A DNA stretch of 64,000 nt from Pseudoalteromonas sp. A25 (GCF_009176705.1 NZ_AP021846.1:207501-271500), one strand, 5' to 3'; positions 49,305 through 59,084 are shown, counted from the first letter of the stretch. A program made the numbers and translations. Notes: generated from the letters alone by a model not told the origin.

Positions 49305-50868
49305 GAGTAAGGTTGAGGCGGTCACAGAAATGTCTGTGAATGAGTTGTCCGCAGATTTGCCTGCTGAAGTACTCGAACAGTCTGAACACGTTGCGCAATC
49401 ACCACTTCGTTTACCATTTGGATATGCGCGTCGAGCAGGCATGTTATTGAGCCAGCAGCCAGATGGACTGGTTGTTTACTATCGCGGTGAGCTTGAAATT
49501 GAAACCTTGCTGGAAGTTCGCCGCATTGCGGGTGAGGCATTTAAGCTTGAGCATTTAGACGACGACAAATTTGAATTATTACTTGAAGCATCGTACCAAC
49601 GTGATAGCTCTGAAACTCAGCAGATGATGGAAGACATTGGCAACGAAGTGGACTTGTTTTCATTGGCTGAAGAGTTACCACAAACAGAAGACTTACTTGC
49701 AGCAGATGATGATGCACCGATTATAAAGCTTATTAATGCAATGTTGAGCGAAGCCATCAAAGAAGGTGCTTCGGATATTCACATTGAGACATTTGAGCAA
49801 GATTTGGTGATCCGTTTTCGTGTCGATGGTGTGCTCAAAGAGGTACTTAAGCCAAACCGCAAGTTAGCCTCTTTATTGGTGTCACGTATTAAAGTTATGG
49901 CTAAACTGGACATCGCTGAAAAGCGTATCCCACAAGATGGCCGTATCAGTTTGCGTATCGCTGGGCGTGCGGTTGATGTGCGTGTTTCAACCATGCCATC
50001 AAGCTTTGGTGAACGTGTAGTACTGCGTTTATTAGATAAGAATAATGCTCGCTTAAACCTTGAAGACTTGGGTATGACCGAGCGCAACCGAGAGTTGTTT
50101 GCAGATATCATTAATAAGCCACATGGTATTATTTTGGTAACTGGACCAACGGGGTCGGGTAAAAGTACGACCTTGTATGCGGGTATGAGTCAAATAAATT
50201 CAAAAGACCGCAACATTTTGACTGTTGAAGACCCAATTGAATATGAAATTCCAGGTATTGGTCAAACTCAAGTAAACACCAAGGTAGATATGACCTTCGC
50301 TCGAGGCCTGCGTGCCATTCTTCGTCAAGACCCTGATGTGGTTATGGTGGGGGAAATACGAGATCTAGAGACCGGGCAAATAGCCGTTCAAGCGTCTTTA
50401 ACGGGTCACTTGGTGATGTCAACGCTGCATACTAACACGGCAGCGGGTGCCATAACCCGTATGGAAGATATGGGCGTAGAGCCTTTCTTGCTGTCTTCAT
50501 CACTATTGGGTGTGTTGTCACAACGCTTAGTAAGAACGCTGTGTCCAAACTGTAAAGAAGCCCATCAAGCAGATGAGCGAGAATGTGAGCTATTAGGGCA
50601 ATCATTTACTAGTGCGCCGACAATATATAGAGCGATTGGCTGTGAAGAATGTAACTTTAATGGCTACAAAGGGCGGACTGGTATTCATGAGCTGTTGGTG
50701 GTTGATGAGACTATTCGTGAACTTATCCACAATGGTAAGGGTGAGCAAGCGGTAGAAAAGTATATTAGAAAGAACAGCCCAAGTATTCGCCAAGATGGCT
50801 TAGCTCGTGTGCTTAAAGGTCAAACTACCTTGGAAGAAGTGTTACGTGTAACGCGTGAGGAAGGGTAG
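49294..50868 (+). CDS. gspE: Type II secretion ATPase GspE
   Basis: GspE is the cytoplasmic hexameric ATPase that drives pseudopilus assembly. The 524-residue product has N-terminal docking domains and the Walker A loop [12 protein letters not shown]. The Asp and His boxes and a zinc-binding insert with two CXXC pairs (LCPNCKEAH and [12 protein letters not shown]) are also present. Tandem ATG codons start it inside gspD. Confidence 0.97.
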   Translation: MMTESKVEAVTEMSVNELSADLPAEVLEQSEHVAQSPLRLPFGYARRAGMLLSQQPDGLVVYYRGELEIETLLEVRRIAGEAFKLEHLDDDKFELLLEASYQRDSSETQQMMEDIGNEVDLFSLAEELPQTEDLLAADDDAPIIKLINAMLSEAIKEGASDIHIETFEQDLVIRFRVDGVLKEVLKPNRKLASLLVSRIKVMAKLDIAEKRIPQDGRISLRIAGRAVDVRVSTMPSSFGERVVLRLLDKNNARLNLEDLGMTERNRELFADIINKPHGIILVTGPTGSGKSTTLYAGMSQINSKDRNILTVEDPIEYEIPGIGQTQVNTKVDMTFARGLRAILRQDPDVVMVGEIRDLETGQIAVQASLTGHLVMSTLHTNTAAGAITRMEDMGVEPFLLSSSLLGVLSQRLVRTLCPNCKEAHQADERECELLGQSFTSAPTIYRAIGCEECNFNGYKGRTGIHELLVVDETIRELIHNGKGEQAVEKYIRKNSPSIRQDGLARVLKGQTTLEEVLRVTREEG

Positions 50869-50870
50869 TT

Positions 50871-52097
50871 ATGGCAGCGTTTGAGTATCGCGCTTTAGAT
50901 AAAAAGGGCAAGGAAAAGTCTGGCATTTTAGAGGCTGATACAGCAAAGCAGGTCAGGCAAATGCTGCGTGAAAAGGCCATGATGCCACTTGAGGTATCAC
51001 CTGCGGCTGAAAGAGATAAGCAACACTCTGGTGGTGGCTTCAAACTATTTCAAGGTTATAAGCCATCAGTGGCCGATCTCGCCTTGATAACGCGTCAACT
51101 TGCAACGTTGATCCAATCATCATTACCCGTTGAAGCGGCGGTAATGGCGGTCGCTGAGCAATGCGAAAAGCCACGTTTAAAACGTATGTTGATGTCTGTG
51201 CGTTCCAAAGTGGTTGAAGGTTATACGTTAGCTGATGGTATGTCAGAGTTTCCGCATGTTTTTGATAATTTGTATCGCTCTATGGTCGCTGCGGGTGAAA
51301 AGTCGGGCCATTTAGATCAAGTGTTAAATCGTTTGGCTGATTACACTGAGCAGCGCCAGCATATGCGCAGTCAAATTACTCAGGCGATGGTTTACCCCAC
51401 TATTTTGGTTATTTTTGCCATCGCGATTGTCTCTGTATTACTTGGGACAGTTGTACCAAAAATTTTGAAAACCTTCGAGAAATCTAACCAAGTACTGCCG
51501 TGGACTACTGAGTGGGTGATGGCGGCGAGTAATTTTGTTCAGGATTATTGGCTTGCGAGCCTAGTGGTGATAACCGGCAGCATCATAATGATGAAGCGTG
51601 CATTACAGCAACCTAAAGTGCGCTTTTGGTTTGATAGCAAGCTGTTAGTGATGCCGGGTATTGGCAAGGTCAGTCGCGGCATTAATACAGCGCGTTTTGC
51701 ACGTACCTTGAGTATTTTATCCTCGAGTTCAGTTCCGCTTCTAGAAGGAATGAAAATTTCTGGCCAGGTACTCGAAAATGAAAAAATTAAAGCGGCGGTG
51801 GCAGAGGCGGCAACACGCGTGAGTGAAGGGGCGAGTTTGCGAGCAGCATTGCAGCAAACCAAGCTATTCCCGCCTATGATGCTGCATATGATCGCCAGCG
51901 GTGAAAAGTCGGGTGAGCTTGAGCAAATGCTAGAACGCGCCGCAAATAACCAAGATAGAGAGTTTGAAAGCATGGTGAGCGTGTCACTTAAGCTTTTGGA
52001 GCCTGCGATGATAGCCAGTATGGCCGTGATCGTGTTGTTCATTGTAATGGCTATCTTACAACCAATTATGGCTATGAACAAAGCGGTTGGTTTGTAG
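50871..52097 (+). CDS. gspF: Type II secretion inner-membrane platform protein GspF
   Basis: The 408-residue protein has two T2SSF domains (about 70-195 and 272-395, with LPVEAAVMAVAEQ and PLLEGMKISGQVLENEKI) and three membrane helices (about 172-192, 222-240 and 380-400). The N-terminal FEYRALDKKGKEKSGILEAD is typical. It begins two bases after gspE. Confidence 0.97.
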   Translation: MAAFEYRALDKKGKEKSGILEADTAKQVRQMLREKAMMPLEVSPAAERDKQHSGGGFKLFQGYKPSVADLALITRQLATLIQSSLPVEAAVMAVAEQCEKPRLKRMLMSVRSKVVEGYTLADGMSEFPHVFDNLYRSMVAAGEKSGHLDQVLNRLADYTEQRQHMRSQITQAMVYPTILVIFAIAIVSVLLGTVVPKILKTFEKSNQVLPWTTEWVMAASNFVQDYWLASLVVITGSIIMMKRALQQPKVRFWFDSKLLVMPGIGKVSRGINTARFARTLSILSSSSVPLLEGMKISGQVLENEKIKAAVAEAATRVSEGASLRAALQQTKLFPPMMLHMIASGEKSGELEQMLERAANNQDREFESMVSVSLKLLEPAMIASMAVIVLFIVMAILQPIMAMNKAVGL

Positions 52098-52163
52098 TCA
52101 AAAATAACGCATATGCATGTAATTCACATGCTGCATTAAGTATTAACTTTGAGGGAAAATATC

Positions 52164-52583
52164 GTGAAGAAACAATCAGGTTTTTCATTATTAGAAGTAA
52201 TGGTGGTATTGGTGATCATCGGTATGATCATGTCTATCGTTGCACCAAACATTATGGGTTCACAAGAAGAAGCTGCGATTGATAAAGCACATCTGGATAT
52301 TCAGCAGCTTGAAGACGCAATGAATATGTACAAGTTAAAGAACAAAGCGTTTCCAACAACAGAGCAAGGCTTAGAAGCGCTTGTGACACAAACGACAATA
52401 GATCCAGTACCAAAGCGTTTTCCTGATGGTGGATTTATCTCTAAATTACCAGAAGACCCTTGGGGCAACCCTTATCAACTAGTTAGCCCAGGTGAAATGG
52501 GTAAAATTGACATCTTCTCAATGGGCCCAGACGGCGAAGTTGGCACTGAAGATGATATTGGTAACTGGGACGAAGAGAAGTAG
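52164..52583 (+). CDS. gspG: Major pseudopilin GspG
   Basis: GspG is the main subunit of the type II pseudopilus. The 139-residue precursor has the prepilin peptidase site KKQSG-FSLLEVMVVLVIIG with Glu5, and the C-terminal calcium-binding region with DPWGNPYQLVSPGE and GTEDDIGNW. GTG at 52164 is chosen because GAGGGA lies seven bases upstream; a TTG at 52149 would begin before it. Confidence 0.96.
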   Translation: MKKQSGFSLLEVMVVLVIIGMIMSIVAPNIMGSQEEAAIDKAHLDIQQLEDAMNMYKLKNKAFPTTEQGLEALVTQTTIDPVPKRFPDGGFISKLPEDPWGNPYQLVSPGEMGKIDIFSMGPDGEVGTEDDIGNWDEEK

Positions 52584-52596
52584 CGAATCATTTTAT

Positions 52597-53193
52597 ATGA
52601 GCAACATGTCACCTGAGCTGAGCACAGTAAAAACACAGCACGGATTTAGCTTAATTGAGATCCTTGTTGTGATTGTCATCATTGCATTTGCCACCAAAAT
52701 GGTGACTTATAGCTTTGGCGGTGACATGGAAGAAGAGCTAGAAAAAAAGGCACTGCGTACGCACAGTGTCTTAAATATGGCCTCTGAGTTTGCTGTGCTA
52801 AATCAGGTTGAGCTAGGTTTACATTTAGATAAGAACACACTTGAGCTACTGGTTTTTGATGGTGATAAGTGGACGACTCTTGAGTCAGAAGAATTGTATA
52901 AACCCATCGAGTTTAGTGAGCACTACCGCGTTGAGTTGAAAATAGAAGACTTGGCCTGGGCGCAAGATAACTTGCTAGAGCAGGCAAATTGGCGAGAGCT
53001 GATGGGGACAAGTGATGATGAAAGTTTATTAGAACTGAAAAAGCTTAAAGTCCCTCAAGTGCTTATATTATCTTCTGGAGAAGTGAGCGCATTTCAGCTG
53101 ACAATTGAATTGGCTGAGCAAAGCGAGCCTGTCTATTTCATTGAAGGTGAGTTTATGGCGCCCGTTAATTTGCGTATGGAGCCTGAGGCATGA
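52597..53193 (+). CDS. gspH: Minor pseudopilin GspH
   Basis: The 198-residue precursor has a prepilin site QHG-FSLIEILVVIVIIAFAT after an 18-residue leader, longer than that of its neighbours, and a globular GspH domain. ATG at 52597 (or 52606) is chosen because the longer frame would run deep into gspG. The stop overlaps the gspI start. Confidence 0.93.
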   Translation: MSNMSPELSTVKTQHGFSLIEILVVIVIIAFATKMVTYSFGGDMEEELEKKALRTHSVLNMASEFAVLNQVELGLHLDKNTLELLVFDGDKWTTLESEELYKPIEFSEHYRVELKIEDLAWAQDNLLEQANWRELMGTSDDESLLELKKLKVPQVLILSSGEVSAFQLTIELAEQSEPVYFIEGEFMAPVNLRMEPEA

Positions 53194-53567
53194 TGCGTAC
53201 CAGTCGTGGTTTTACATTATTGGAAGTGATGGTTGCGATGAGCATTTGTGCGATGGCAGGCATTGCTGCCATGCAAGCCACAGGGGAGCATATAACCCAT
53301 ATTTCAACACTTGAAGATCAAACCTATGCTTCATGGGTGGCCGAAAACCGCCTTGTTGAGATGCGCGCTAGTGGCGACAAGTGGTCGGGTACCAATGGCC
53401 AAAAGGGCGAAGAAGAGCTCGCTGAAAGAACATGGTACTGGCAACAAAAAGTCACAGCAACGGCGGATCCAAGCTTTGTTAAAGTGACTGTCGAAGTGTT
53501 TAGTGATGAAGCTCTCAAACATTCAGTTTACGATTTAACGACGTTTATGCTAAAGGACAAGTCGTAA
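53190..53567 (+). CDS. gspI: Minor pseudopilin GspI
   Basis: The 125-residue precursor has the prepilin site SRG-FTLLEVMVAMSICAM and a short globular domain with WVAENRLVEMRASGDKW, typical of GspI. GspI nucleates the pseudopilus tip with GspJ and GspK. It overlaps both neighbours (ATGA-type and TAATG). Confidence 0.95.
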   Translation: MMRTSRGFTLLEVMVAMSICAMAGIAAMQATGEHITHISTLEDQTYASWVAENRLVEMRASGDKWSGTNGQKGEEELAERTWYWQQKVTATADPSFVKVTVEVFSDEALKHSVYDLTTFMLKDKS

Positions 53568-54271
53568 TGCGTCAGCGTGGCTTTACTTTATTAGAGGTGA
53601 TGGTTGCGCTGGGGATTCTAGCGTTTGTGGTGATGTCTACCCATCAAATTTTGGACTCTACACTCAAAGCCAAAGAAGCGTCAGAGTCGACCATTGCTGA
53701 ACTTGAAGCCTTGCAGACAACCTTTCGGTTAATGGACCAAGATTTTAGCCAGATGACTAAGCGCGAAGTGCGTAACGAAGCCGGAGATGTTAATCCAACT
53801 TACGTGTTACATGGTCGCTATGAATTACAAAGCCAATTTGATGGTATTGCCTTTGTTCGTGATGGCTGGACAAATCCGATTAGTTTATTACCGCGTTCCG
53901 AGTTGCAAGCGGTTGGTTATCGAGTGGTTGATGATAATTTGGAGCGCATATACCGGATTTATGTGGACGAACTTGATGGTGCAGAGCCAAAAGCGCAAGT
54001 CGTAATTGAAGACATTGAAGAACTCAAATTTGAATTTATGGATGATAAGCAACAGTGGCAAGAGGACTGGAAAAAGAAAGCGTTGCCTGTCGCTGTTGCG
54101 GTAACGTTGCAAGTTAAAGGGGCTGCGCCTATTCGTCGTTTGTTTTTAACCCCTGGCGATGGCAAAGAGCAGCAAGCGCAAAGTGGCGACGGGCAATCTC
54201 GCAATGGCAATGCCAATAGTCGCAGTGGCGATACCCAAAATGGACGTTCAGATTTTAGGGGCCGTCAATGA
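53567..54271 (+). CDS. gspJ: Minor pseudopilin GspJ
   Basis: The 234-residue precursor has the prepilin site QRG-FTLLEVMVALGILAF and the GspJ globular domain (RLMDQDFSQMTKREVRNE and FVRDGWTNP). The last 35 residues are low-complexity, rich in Gly, Asn, Asp, Ser, Arg and Gln, unlike compact homologues. It is coupled to gspI and gspK. Confidence 0.95.
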   Translation: MRQRGFTLLEVMVALGILAFVVMSTHQILDSTLKAKEASESTIAELEALQTTFRLMDQDFSQMTKREVRNEAGDVNPTYVLHGRYELQSQFDGIAFVRDGWTNPISLLPRSELQAVGYRVVDDNLERIYRIYVDELDGAEPKAQVVIEDIEELKFEFMDDKQQWQEDWKKKALPVAVAVTLQVKGAAPIRRLFLTPGDGKEQQAQSGDGQSRNGNANSRSGDTQNGRSDFRGRQ

Positions 54272-55251
54272 GAAAAGCACAACGCGGTGCGGCGCTTATC
54301 ATCGTATTATTTATCGTCGCATTAGCAGCAACGATCGCAGCCGAAATGGCGGCTAATTTAATGGTGCAAGTACAACGGGCGCAAAATATTCAAACTCATC
54401 AACAAGCTAAATGGTATAGCTATGGTGCTGAAGAGCTTGTTAAAAAGGTACTGTTAGAGAGTAAAAAAGACGAGCCAGAAAAAGTACACCTTGGTCAGCC
54501 TTGGGCATTGAGTGATGTGCCATACCCTGTCGATCATGGCACGTTAAGCGGTGAGGTAACCGACTTACAGGCGTGCTTAAATTTGAATGCCTTAAGAGCG
54601 CCAAAAAAGCAGGGAAGTAGTGTCAGTGATACGAATCCTGCGCATAAGGCTTTGTTATCTCTTTTAAATAATATTGAAGATTTACCCGTGGAAGAAAGCG
54701 AAGAGGCGTTAGCTGATAGTGTCTATGACTGGCTTGATGAAGACAGTATCACCTTTCGCTCTGGCGCAGAAGAAGATGAATATATGTCTAGAACGATGCC
54801 GTACTTAAGTGCGAATAATTTAATGGCGTCGGAGTCTGAGCTTAGGGTAATAAAAGGGTTTAACCCCTTGGTGATGGAGAAACTGTTACCGTATGTGTGT
54901 GTTATTCCAGGTAACACCGAACTCAAAGTGAATGTAAATACTATCAAATCAGAACAAGCTTTATTGTTAAGTGGTTTGTTAGATGGATTGAGTGCCTCAG
55001 GTGCGGAAGCGGTTATCGCTTCTCGGCCTGAAAAAGGGTTTGATAGCGTCGAGGACTTCTTCGTTGAAGCCAGAGATCAAGGCGCTAAAGTTGATAAGCA
55101 AAGCAATGAATTATTTACCGTAGATAGTAATTATTTTAAGTTACGCGCAAAAGCGCTATTTGATGATAGACGCTTTTCAATGACCTCAATTATTCAAATA
55201 AATCAAGGTCAAGCAACCATACTGGCGCGAAAATTTGGAGGCGTACAGTGA
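54268..55251 (+). CDS. gspK: Minor pseudopilin GspK
   Basis: GspK caps the pseudopilus tip. The 327-residue precursor has the prepilin site QRG-AALIIVLFIVALAATIAAE and the large alpha-domain insert, with VYDWLDEDSITFRSGAEEDEY including the acidic metal-binding stretch. Length is normal. It overlaps gspJ by four bases. Confidence 0.95.
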   Translation: MRKAQRGAALIIVLFIVALAATIAAEMAANLMVQVQRAQNIQTHQQAKWYSYGAEELVKKVLLESKKDEPEKVHLGQPWALSDVPYPVDHGTLSGEVTDLQACLNLNALRAPKKQGSSVSDTNPAHKALLSLLNNIEDLPVEESEEALADSVYDWLDEDSITFRSGAEEDEYMSRTMPYLSANNLMASESELRVIKGFNPLVMEKLLPYVCVIPGNTELKVNVNTIKSEQALLLSGLLDGLSASGAEAVIASRPEKGFDSVEDFFVEARDQGAKVDKQSNELFTVDSNYFKLRAKALFDDRRFSMTSIIQINQGQATILARKFGGVQ

Positions 55252-56456
55252 CAGAGAAATTAGTGATCCGAGTGGGTCAGTCACACCAAAACCCGATTCA
55301 TTGGCTGATATACTCATCCTCGGATGAACAGATCATTGCCAGTGGCGAATTAGATAATGCAGAGCAACTAGCACAACTTTCAGACAAGGCGGTGAGCCGA
55401 GATGTTAGTTTGTTATTGAGTGCTTCGCAAGTACAGTTAAAGCGTGTGCCGTTGCCGACAAAGTGGAATCGAAAGCTAGAGCAAGCTTTACCATTTATGC
55501 TCGAAGAACAAATCGCCTGTGACGTTGATGAACTATTTATTGCTATAGGGCAACCCACATTAGATGGTGAGCAGCACTGTATCGATGTTGCAATATGCAA
55601 TAAGCAATGGCTGAAGGACTGGTTAAGCGTATTTAACGAGCTTGATATAGAGCTGACGCGCGTTGTGCCGGATGCGCTGTTATTACCAGAACAACAAGAT
55701 AATGGGTTATCAATGATAGAGCTCGGACAGCAGTGGTTATGCCGTTTGGGACAGTGGCATATTAGTGCCATTGAAAAAAGCTGGGGTGCTGATTATTTAT
55801 ATGCACTACAACCAAGTAAAATTGTTCATTACAGCCCTGCTGAGGGAATACCTGACGTTGCCCCAAAAGAAGCAAAAGAGAGCGAATATGAATTGCCACT
55901 GGCATTATTTGCAAAGCACTTAAATAGTACTTCTTTTAACTTACGCCAAGGTGTGTTCGCTGCTAAGAAAAAGCAACCACAATGGTGGCGAGACTGGCGA
56001 AGTGGATTACTTGCAGCAAGCATTACCATAGGGTGTTTTGTCATCGTCAAAGGGGCCCAATTGGTGATGCTACAAACACAAGCTGATGAACTCAAAGCAC
56101 AAGCCGTGGCTACTTACCAGCAGGCGTTCCCTGGAAAGGTTGTGCGACCTCATTTGTTGAAAAAGCAAATTGAGGGGGAGCTTGCAGGGCTCGGTAATAC
56201 TGAACATGGTGGCTTTTTGGAGTTAACAAATCATTTAGTTGCCGTGTATGGAGAGGTTGAAGATTTTACGCCAGAGACATTGCGTTACGATCGCCGTAGA
56301 AATGAATTAAGAATTCGTGCACGCGCTAGTGGTTTCCAAGTATTTGGTCAAGTAAAAGCTGTCTTGGAACAGCGCGGATTAACGGTACAACAAGGGTCGC
56401 TTAATAATGACGGAGATGTTGTTATTGGTGAAATCCGATTGCGAGGTGATTCATGA
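55248..56456 (+). CDS. gspL: Type II secretion protein GspL
   Basis: GspL links GspE to the membrane. The 402-residue protein has a cytoplasmic actin-like domain (to about 240), a membrane helix (about 252-272, GLLAASITIGCFVIVKGAQL) and a periplasmic ferredoxin-like domain. The start is GTG at 55248 overlapping the gspK stop. Confidence 0.94.
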   Translation: MTEKLVIRVGQSHQNPIHWLIYSSSDEQIIASGELDNAEQLAQLSDKAVSRDVSLLLSASQVQLKRVPLPTKWNRKLEQALPFMLEEQIACDVDELFIAIGQPTLDGEQHCIDVAICNKQWLKDWLSVFNELDIELTRVVPDALLLPEQQDNGLSMIELGQQWLCRLGQWHISAIEKSWGADYLYALQPSKIVHYSPAEGIPDVAPKEAKESEYELPLALFAKHLNSTSFNLRQGVFAAKKKQPQWWRDWRSGLLAASITIGCFVIVKGAQLVMLQTQADELKAQAVATYQQAFPGKVVRPHLLKKQIEGELAGLGNTEHGGFLELTNHLVAVYGEVEDFTPETLRYDRRRNELRIRARASGFQVFGQVKAVLEQRGLTVQQGSLNNDGDVVIGEIRLRGDS

Positions 56457-56929
56457 AAGAACAAGCGATAAAGTACTGGCAATCACTTAAAGAGCAAGAG
56501 CAAAAGTTATTGATTGTAGCTGCCATTGTATTTGTTATTTTTTCGTTAGTTATGGGTGTATTTAAGCCACTGAATGCAGCGGTAGAAAAAGCCCAAAAGG
56601 ATAAACAGCGTAACCAAGAGCTTGTAGCTTGGGTTAATAATAGCGTTACAAAACTTAAAAGCGGCGCGTCTACACGTCAAACCACCACTACCAGTAATTT
56701 GTCTGTACTTGTAAACCGCACACGTGGTCAATACCAAGTGAATATCAGCAAAATGCAGCCAAGTGATAATGCTTTAAGGTTAACGATTGACTCTGTTGAG
56801 TTTAATAAACTGGTCGCATGGCTCGATGAGTTAACGAACAAACATGGTGTGAAAATAGATAGTTTAGATTTAGCGCAAGATAGTATGCCAGGATACGTGC
56901 GTGTTAGTCGTTTGCTGTTAGAGAATTGA
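56453..56929 (+). CDS. gspM: Type II secretion protein GspM
   Basis: The 158-residue product has one membrane helix (about 19-38, LLIVAAIVFVIFSLVMGVF) and a periplasmic ferredoxin-like domain ending VRVSRLLLEN. It pairs with GspL in the platform. ATGA overlap with gspL. Confidence 0.93.
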   Translation: MKEQAIKYWQSLKEQEQKLLIVAAIVFVIFSLVMGVFKPLNAAVEKAQKDKQRNQELVAWVNNSVTKLKSGASTRQTTTTSNLSVLVNRTRGQYQVNISKMQPSDNALRLTIDSVEFNKLVAWLDELTNKHGVKIDSLDLAQDSMPGYVRVSRLLLEN

Positions 56930-56930
56930 T

Positions 56931-57689
56931 ATGAAAAAAACAATTAGCTTAGTCGTCATTTTTGTCGTTGCTTTTGGCTTGTTTACGGCTTACAACATGC
57001 CAGCTTCAGTGGCCCTTCAACTGGTTGGTAAACAATTGCCGCCAAGTTTACAGATAGGTGCTGTGAGTGGCACTCTCTGGCAAGGGCAGGTTAGTGAAGT
57101 TAGGGTGAGCAATGTGCAACTTAACAATGTCCGCTGGAGCATTGAAGCCCCGGCATTATTGTTAGGTGATATGCATGGTCATGTCCGCTTTGGTAATGTC
57201 AGAGATAAATCAGATATCTCGGGTCGAGGAGAGTTTACTGTTGGTTTGATGAACCAAAGTGTTTCGCTATCTGACGCTTCTGTACGTTTTAGTGTCGAAC
57301 AAGCCATGTCTCAAGTAACACTGCCATTACCCGTTAAAGCAAAAGGAAGGGTGTTACTGGATATTGATGACTATCAAAGCGGTGCGCCATACTGTGAAGG
57401 GCTAAAAGGAGAGATCCGAAGCCCTGGGATCACGGTTGAAGGGCTCACTGGTTGGTTTGATATCGGTCAACTTGGTGGTGAGTTAAGTTGTAAGTCTGGC
57501 GATATTGCAGTGTTAGTTGACCCTGATAACCGTTTGGGATTGCAAGCAGATGCCATCCTAGCTGATAATTTTCAGTTCCGTGTCGCTGGCAATATTAAGC
57601 CTGAAGCTTCGTTACCAAAAGAAGTGCATGATGCTGTTAAGTTTTTGGGCCGACCTGACAGCGATGGCCGCTATCCGGTGAATCTGTAA
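56931..57689 (+). CDS. gspN: Type II secretion protein GspN
   Basis: The 252-residue product has an N-terminal membrane anchor (to about 25) and a beta-rich periplasmic domain with GAVSGTLWQGQVSEVRVSNV and LGGELSCKSGDIAVLVDPDN. GspN is present in some type II systems only and its role is not settled. It starts one base after gspM and closes the gsp run; no gspO (prepilin peptidase) gene is here. Confidence 0.9.
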   Translation: MKKTISLVVIFVVAFGLFTAYNMPASVALQLVGKQLPPSLQIGAVSGTLWQGQVSEVRVSNVQLNNVRWSIEAPALLLGDMHGHVRFGNVRDKSDISGRGEFTVGLMNQSVSLSDASVRFSVEQAMSQVTLPLPVKAKGRVLLDIDDYQSGAPYCEGLKGEIRSPGITVEGLTGWFDIGQLGGELSCKSGDIAVLVDPDNRLGLQADAILADNFQFRVAGNIKPEASLPKEVHDAVKFLGRPDSDGRYPVNL

Positions 57690-57696
57690 ATAAGTT

Positions 57697-58284
57697 ATGT
57701 TTGAATTTAATTTTACTCCTGAACATCGTCAGTTATTAGCTGATTATGTTGCGCACAGACAAGGCGCTATGCCTCTTAGCATGGTGCAAGGTTATTTATT
57801 TGCAGCTATCTGCGGCCCGGATGCGGTTGAAGTCGAGCCGTGGCTTGCTGATGTGTCGTGTAATGATCAGGCAATCGATGAGTCAGTTGTGTTTGCCTAC
57901 ATGGCATTACACCATCAAATCACGGAGCAAGTGTTTTCTGGCACGTATCAATTGCCATGGTTGAATGAGACTGACTATGGGGCTCGCCACCTTTGGAGTA
58001 AAGGATTTTTAACAGGCGTTGAAACTTATTTTGAGTCGTTTCAATCTTCTAGCAGGGTAACTGGCGAGCTCAAAGAAGCGTTACAGATGGCAACAGAGCA
58101 GCTGGCATTTTTCTCTTTAGAGCATAGCCAAATCGTGCAATTTTGTACGCATCAGCAATGTAATGAACGCGACTTTATCAACCAACAAACTCAGCTGGCA
58201 CAAGAGTTTGCTCAGGGGTATGCTCAACTTATAGAGACTGTCGCTTTGCAAAGTGGTTTATATGACGATGAGCAAGGCTTTTAA
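57697..58284 (+). CDS. UPF0149 family protein (YecA/YgfB-like)
   Basis: The 195-residue acidic helical protein has LSMVQGYLFAAICGPDAVEVEPWL near the N-terminus and WSKGFLTGVETYFESF, both typical of the UPF0149 family. No C-terminal SEC-C zinc motif is present. Function is not known. It begins seven bases after gspN, so it may be read from the same transcript, though it is unlikely to be part of the secretion machine. Confidence 0.8.
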   Translation: MFEFNFTPEHRQLLADYVAHRQGAMPLSMVQGYLFAAICGPDAVEVEPWLADVSCNDQAIDESVVFAYMALHHQITEQVFSGTYQLPWLNETDYGARHLWSKGFLTGVETYFESFQSSSRVTGELKEALQMATEQLAFFSLEHSQIVQFCTHQQCNERDFINQQTQLAQEFAQGYAQLIETVALQSGLYDDEQGF

Positions 58285-58484
58285 GCGATTTCTAATTCAA
58301 TTTGAGTACAGCCCCGCTCGCAACACACTTGCCCCTTTTGCGCTGCATCGACTGCTAAGTTGAGCTTCAATGGCTGCTGGCATGTTTCACATAAGATAGT
58401 CTGTCCTGCACTAAGCTTTTTAAGTAGCTGTTTTTGCTGGTTGAATGATGCTGCTCGTTGTTTATTGAATTGGCTAAAGTCCAT
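58281..58484 (-). CDS. Small Cys-rich, zinc-ribbon-like protein
   Basis: The 67-residue product MDFSQFNKQRAASFNQ... has CETC in the middle (TILCETCQQPLKL) and CCERGC near the end, five cysteines that could form a zinc ribbon. ATG at 58484 shares one base with the TAA of the gene upstream (TAATG), which fixes the start and shows coupling. I do not recognise the family. The end overlaps the convergent UPF0149 gene by four bases. Confidence 0.72.
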   Translation of the reverse strand: MDFSQFNKQRAASFNQQKQLLKKLSAGQTILCETCQQPLKLNLAVDAAQKGQVCCERGCTQIELEIA

Positions 58485-58843
58485 TATAGGGTTCCCGTTC
58501 TTTGCATCGCGCGCTCTAAAATGTCGCAAATATTTTCTAATTTGTCAGTGAAAAAATACAAACTCATTTCTCGTTCCACACAGTATTGTTGGTAGAACTT
58601 TTTCATCACGAAATCATTTGCAAGCTCTTCATCGAGATGCGCAGCTTGTTTGTCGGTTAATGGGATCTGCTGTTCTATACTAGTACGAGCGCGTGTTGCC
58701 GCTGATGGTCGCTGCACTTTTGTCGACTCACTGAGTATTGCAATGCTGGTTTCAAGCAACTGCTGTCTTGGTTGTTTGATCATCTCAATATCCGTTGTGA
58801 ATAACGCAACGATTAACAACGCAAAAATTAAAAATTTTTTCAT
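58484..58843 (-). CDS. Small exported or membrane-anchored protein of unknown function
   Basis: The 119-residue product begins with a hydrophobic segment (MKKFLIFALLIVALFTTDIE) that could be a signal peptide or anchor. A polar helical part follows, with a single cysteine pair QYCVERE and ENICDIL. I do not recognise a family. It is translationally coupled to the small Cys-rich protein after it. Confidence 0.68.
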   Translation of the reverse strand: MKKFLIFALLIVALFTTDIEMIKQPRQQLLETSIAILSESTKVQRPSAATRARTSIEQQIPLTDKQAAHLDEELANDFVMKKFYQQYCVEREMSLYFFTDKLENICDILERAMQRTGTL

Positions 58844-59013
58844 AATAACGGTAACTTTGATCTCGATAAGGCTATGCCGCTTGAAGTGTAATAAAATAGC
58901 ATGAGAAAAAGCAAGTTAAGATATTGCATGTGCATTCGTGCAAAAATAAAACAACAGCTTGTTTTATGGCGTAATATTGCTAGCTATTGTATCAATCAAC
59001 CAGCAAGCTTGCG

Positions 59014-59019
59014 TATAAT
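59014..59019 (+). promoter_or_regulatory. -10 element ahead of ccoG
   Basis: TATAAT at 59014-59019 is preceded by GCG and lies 66 bases before the ccoG start. No good -35 box is at 17 bases; ATCAAT is the nearest. The gap 58844-59084 has no gene. Confidence 0.4.
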
Positions 59020-59084
59020 ATCCGTATTCACGTTAAGGTTACTGTAGCAAGTAACAGTCGATCATGGCGGCCTAAGGAGCTTCG

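Noticed and set aside
58987..58999. TTGTATCAATCAA as an FNR box ahead of ccoG
   Set aside because: Half-sites are separated by three bases, not four, and the first half is TTGTA rather than TTGAT.
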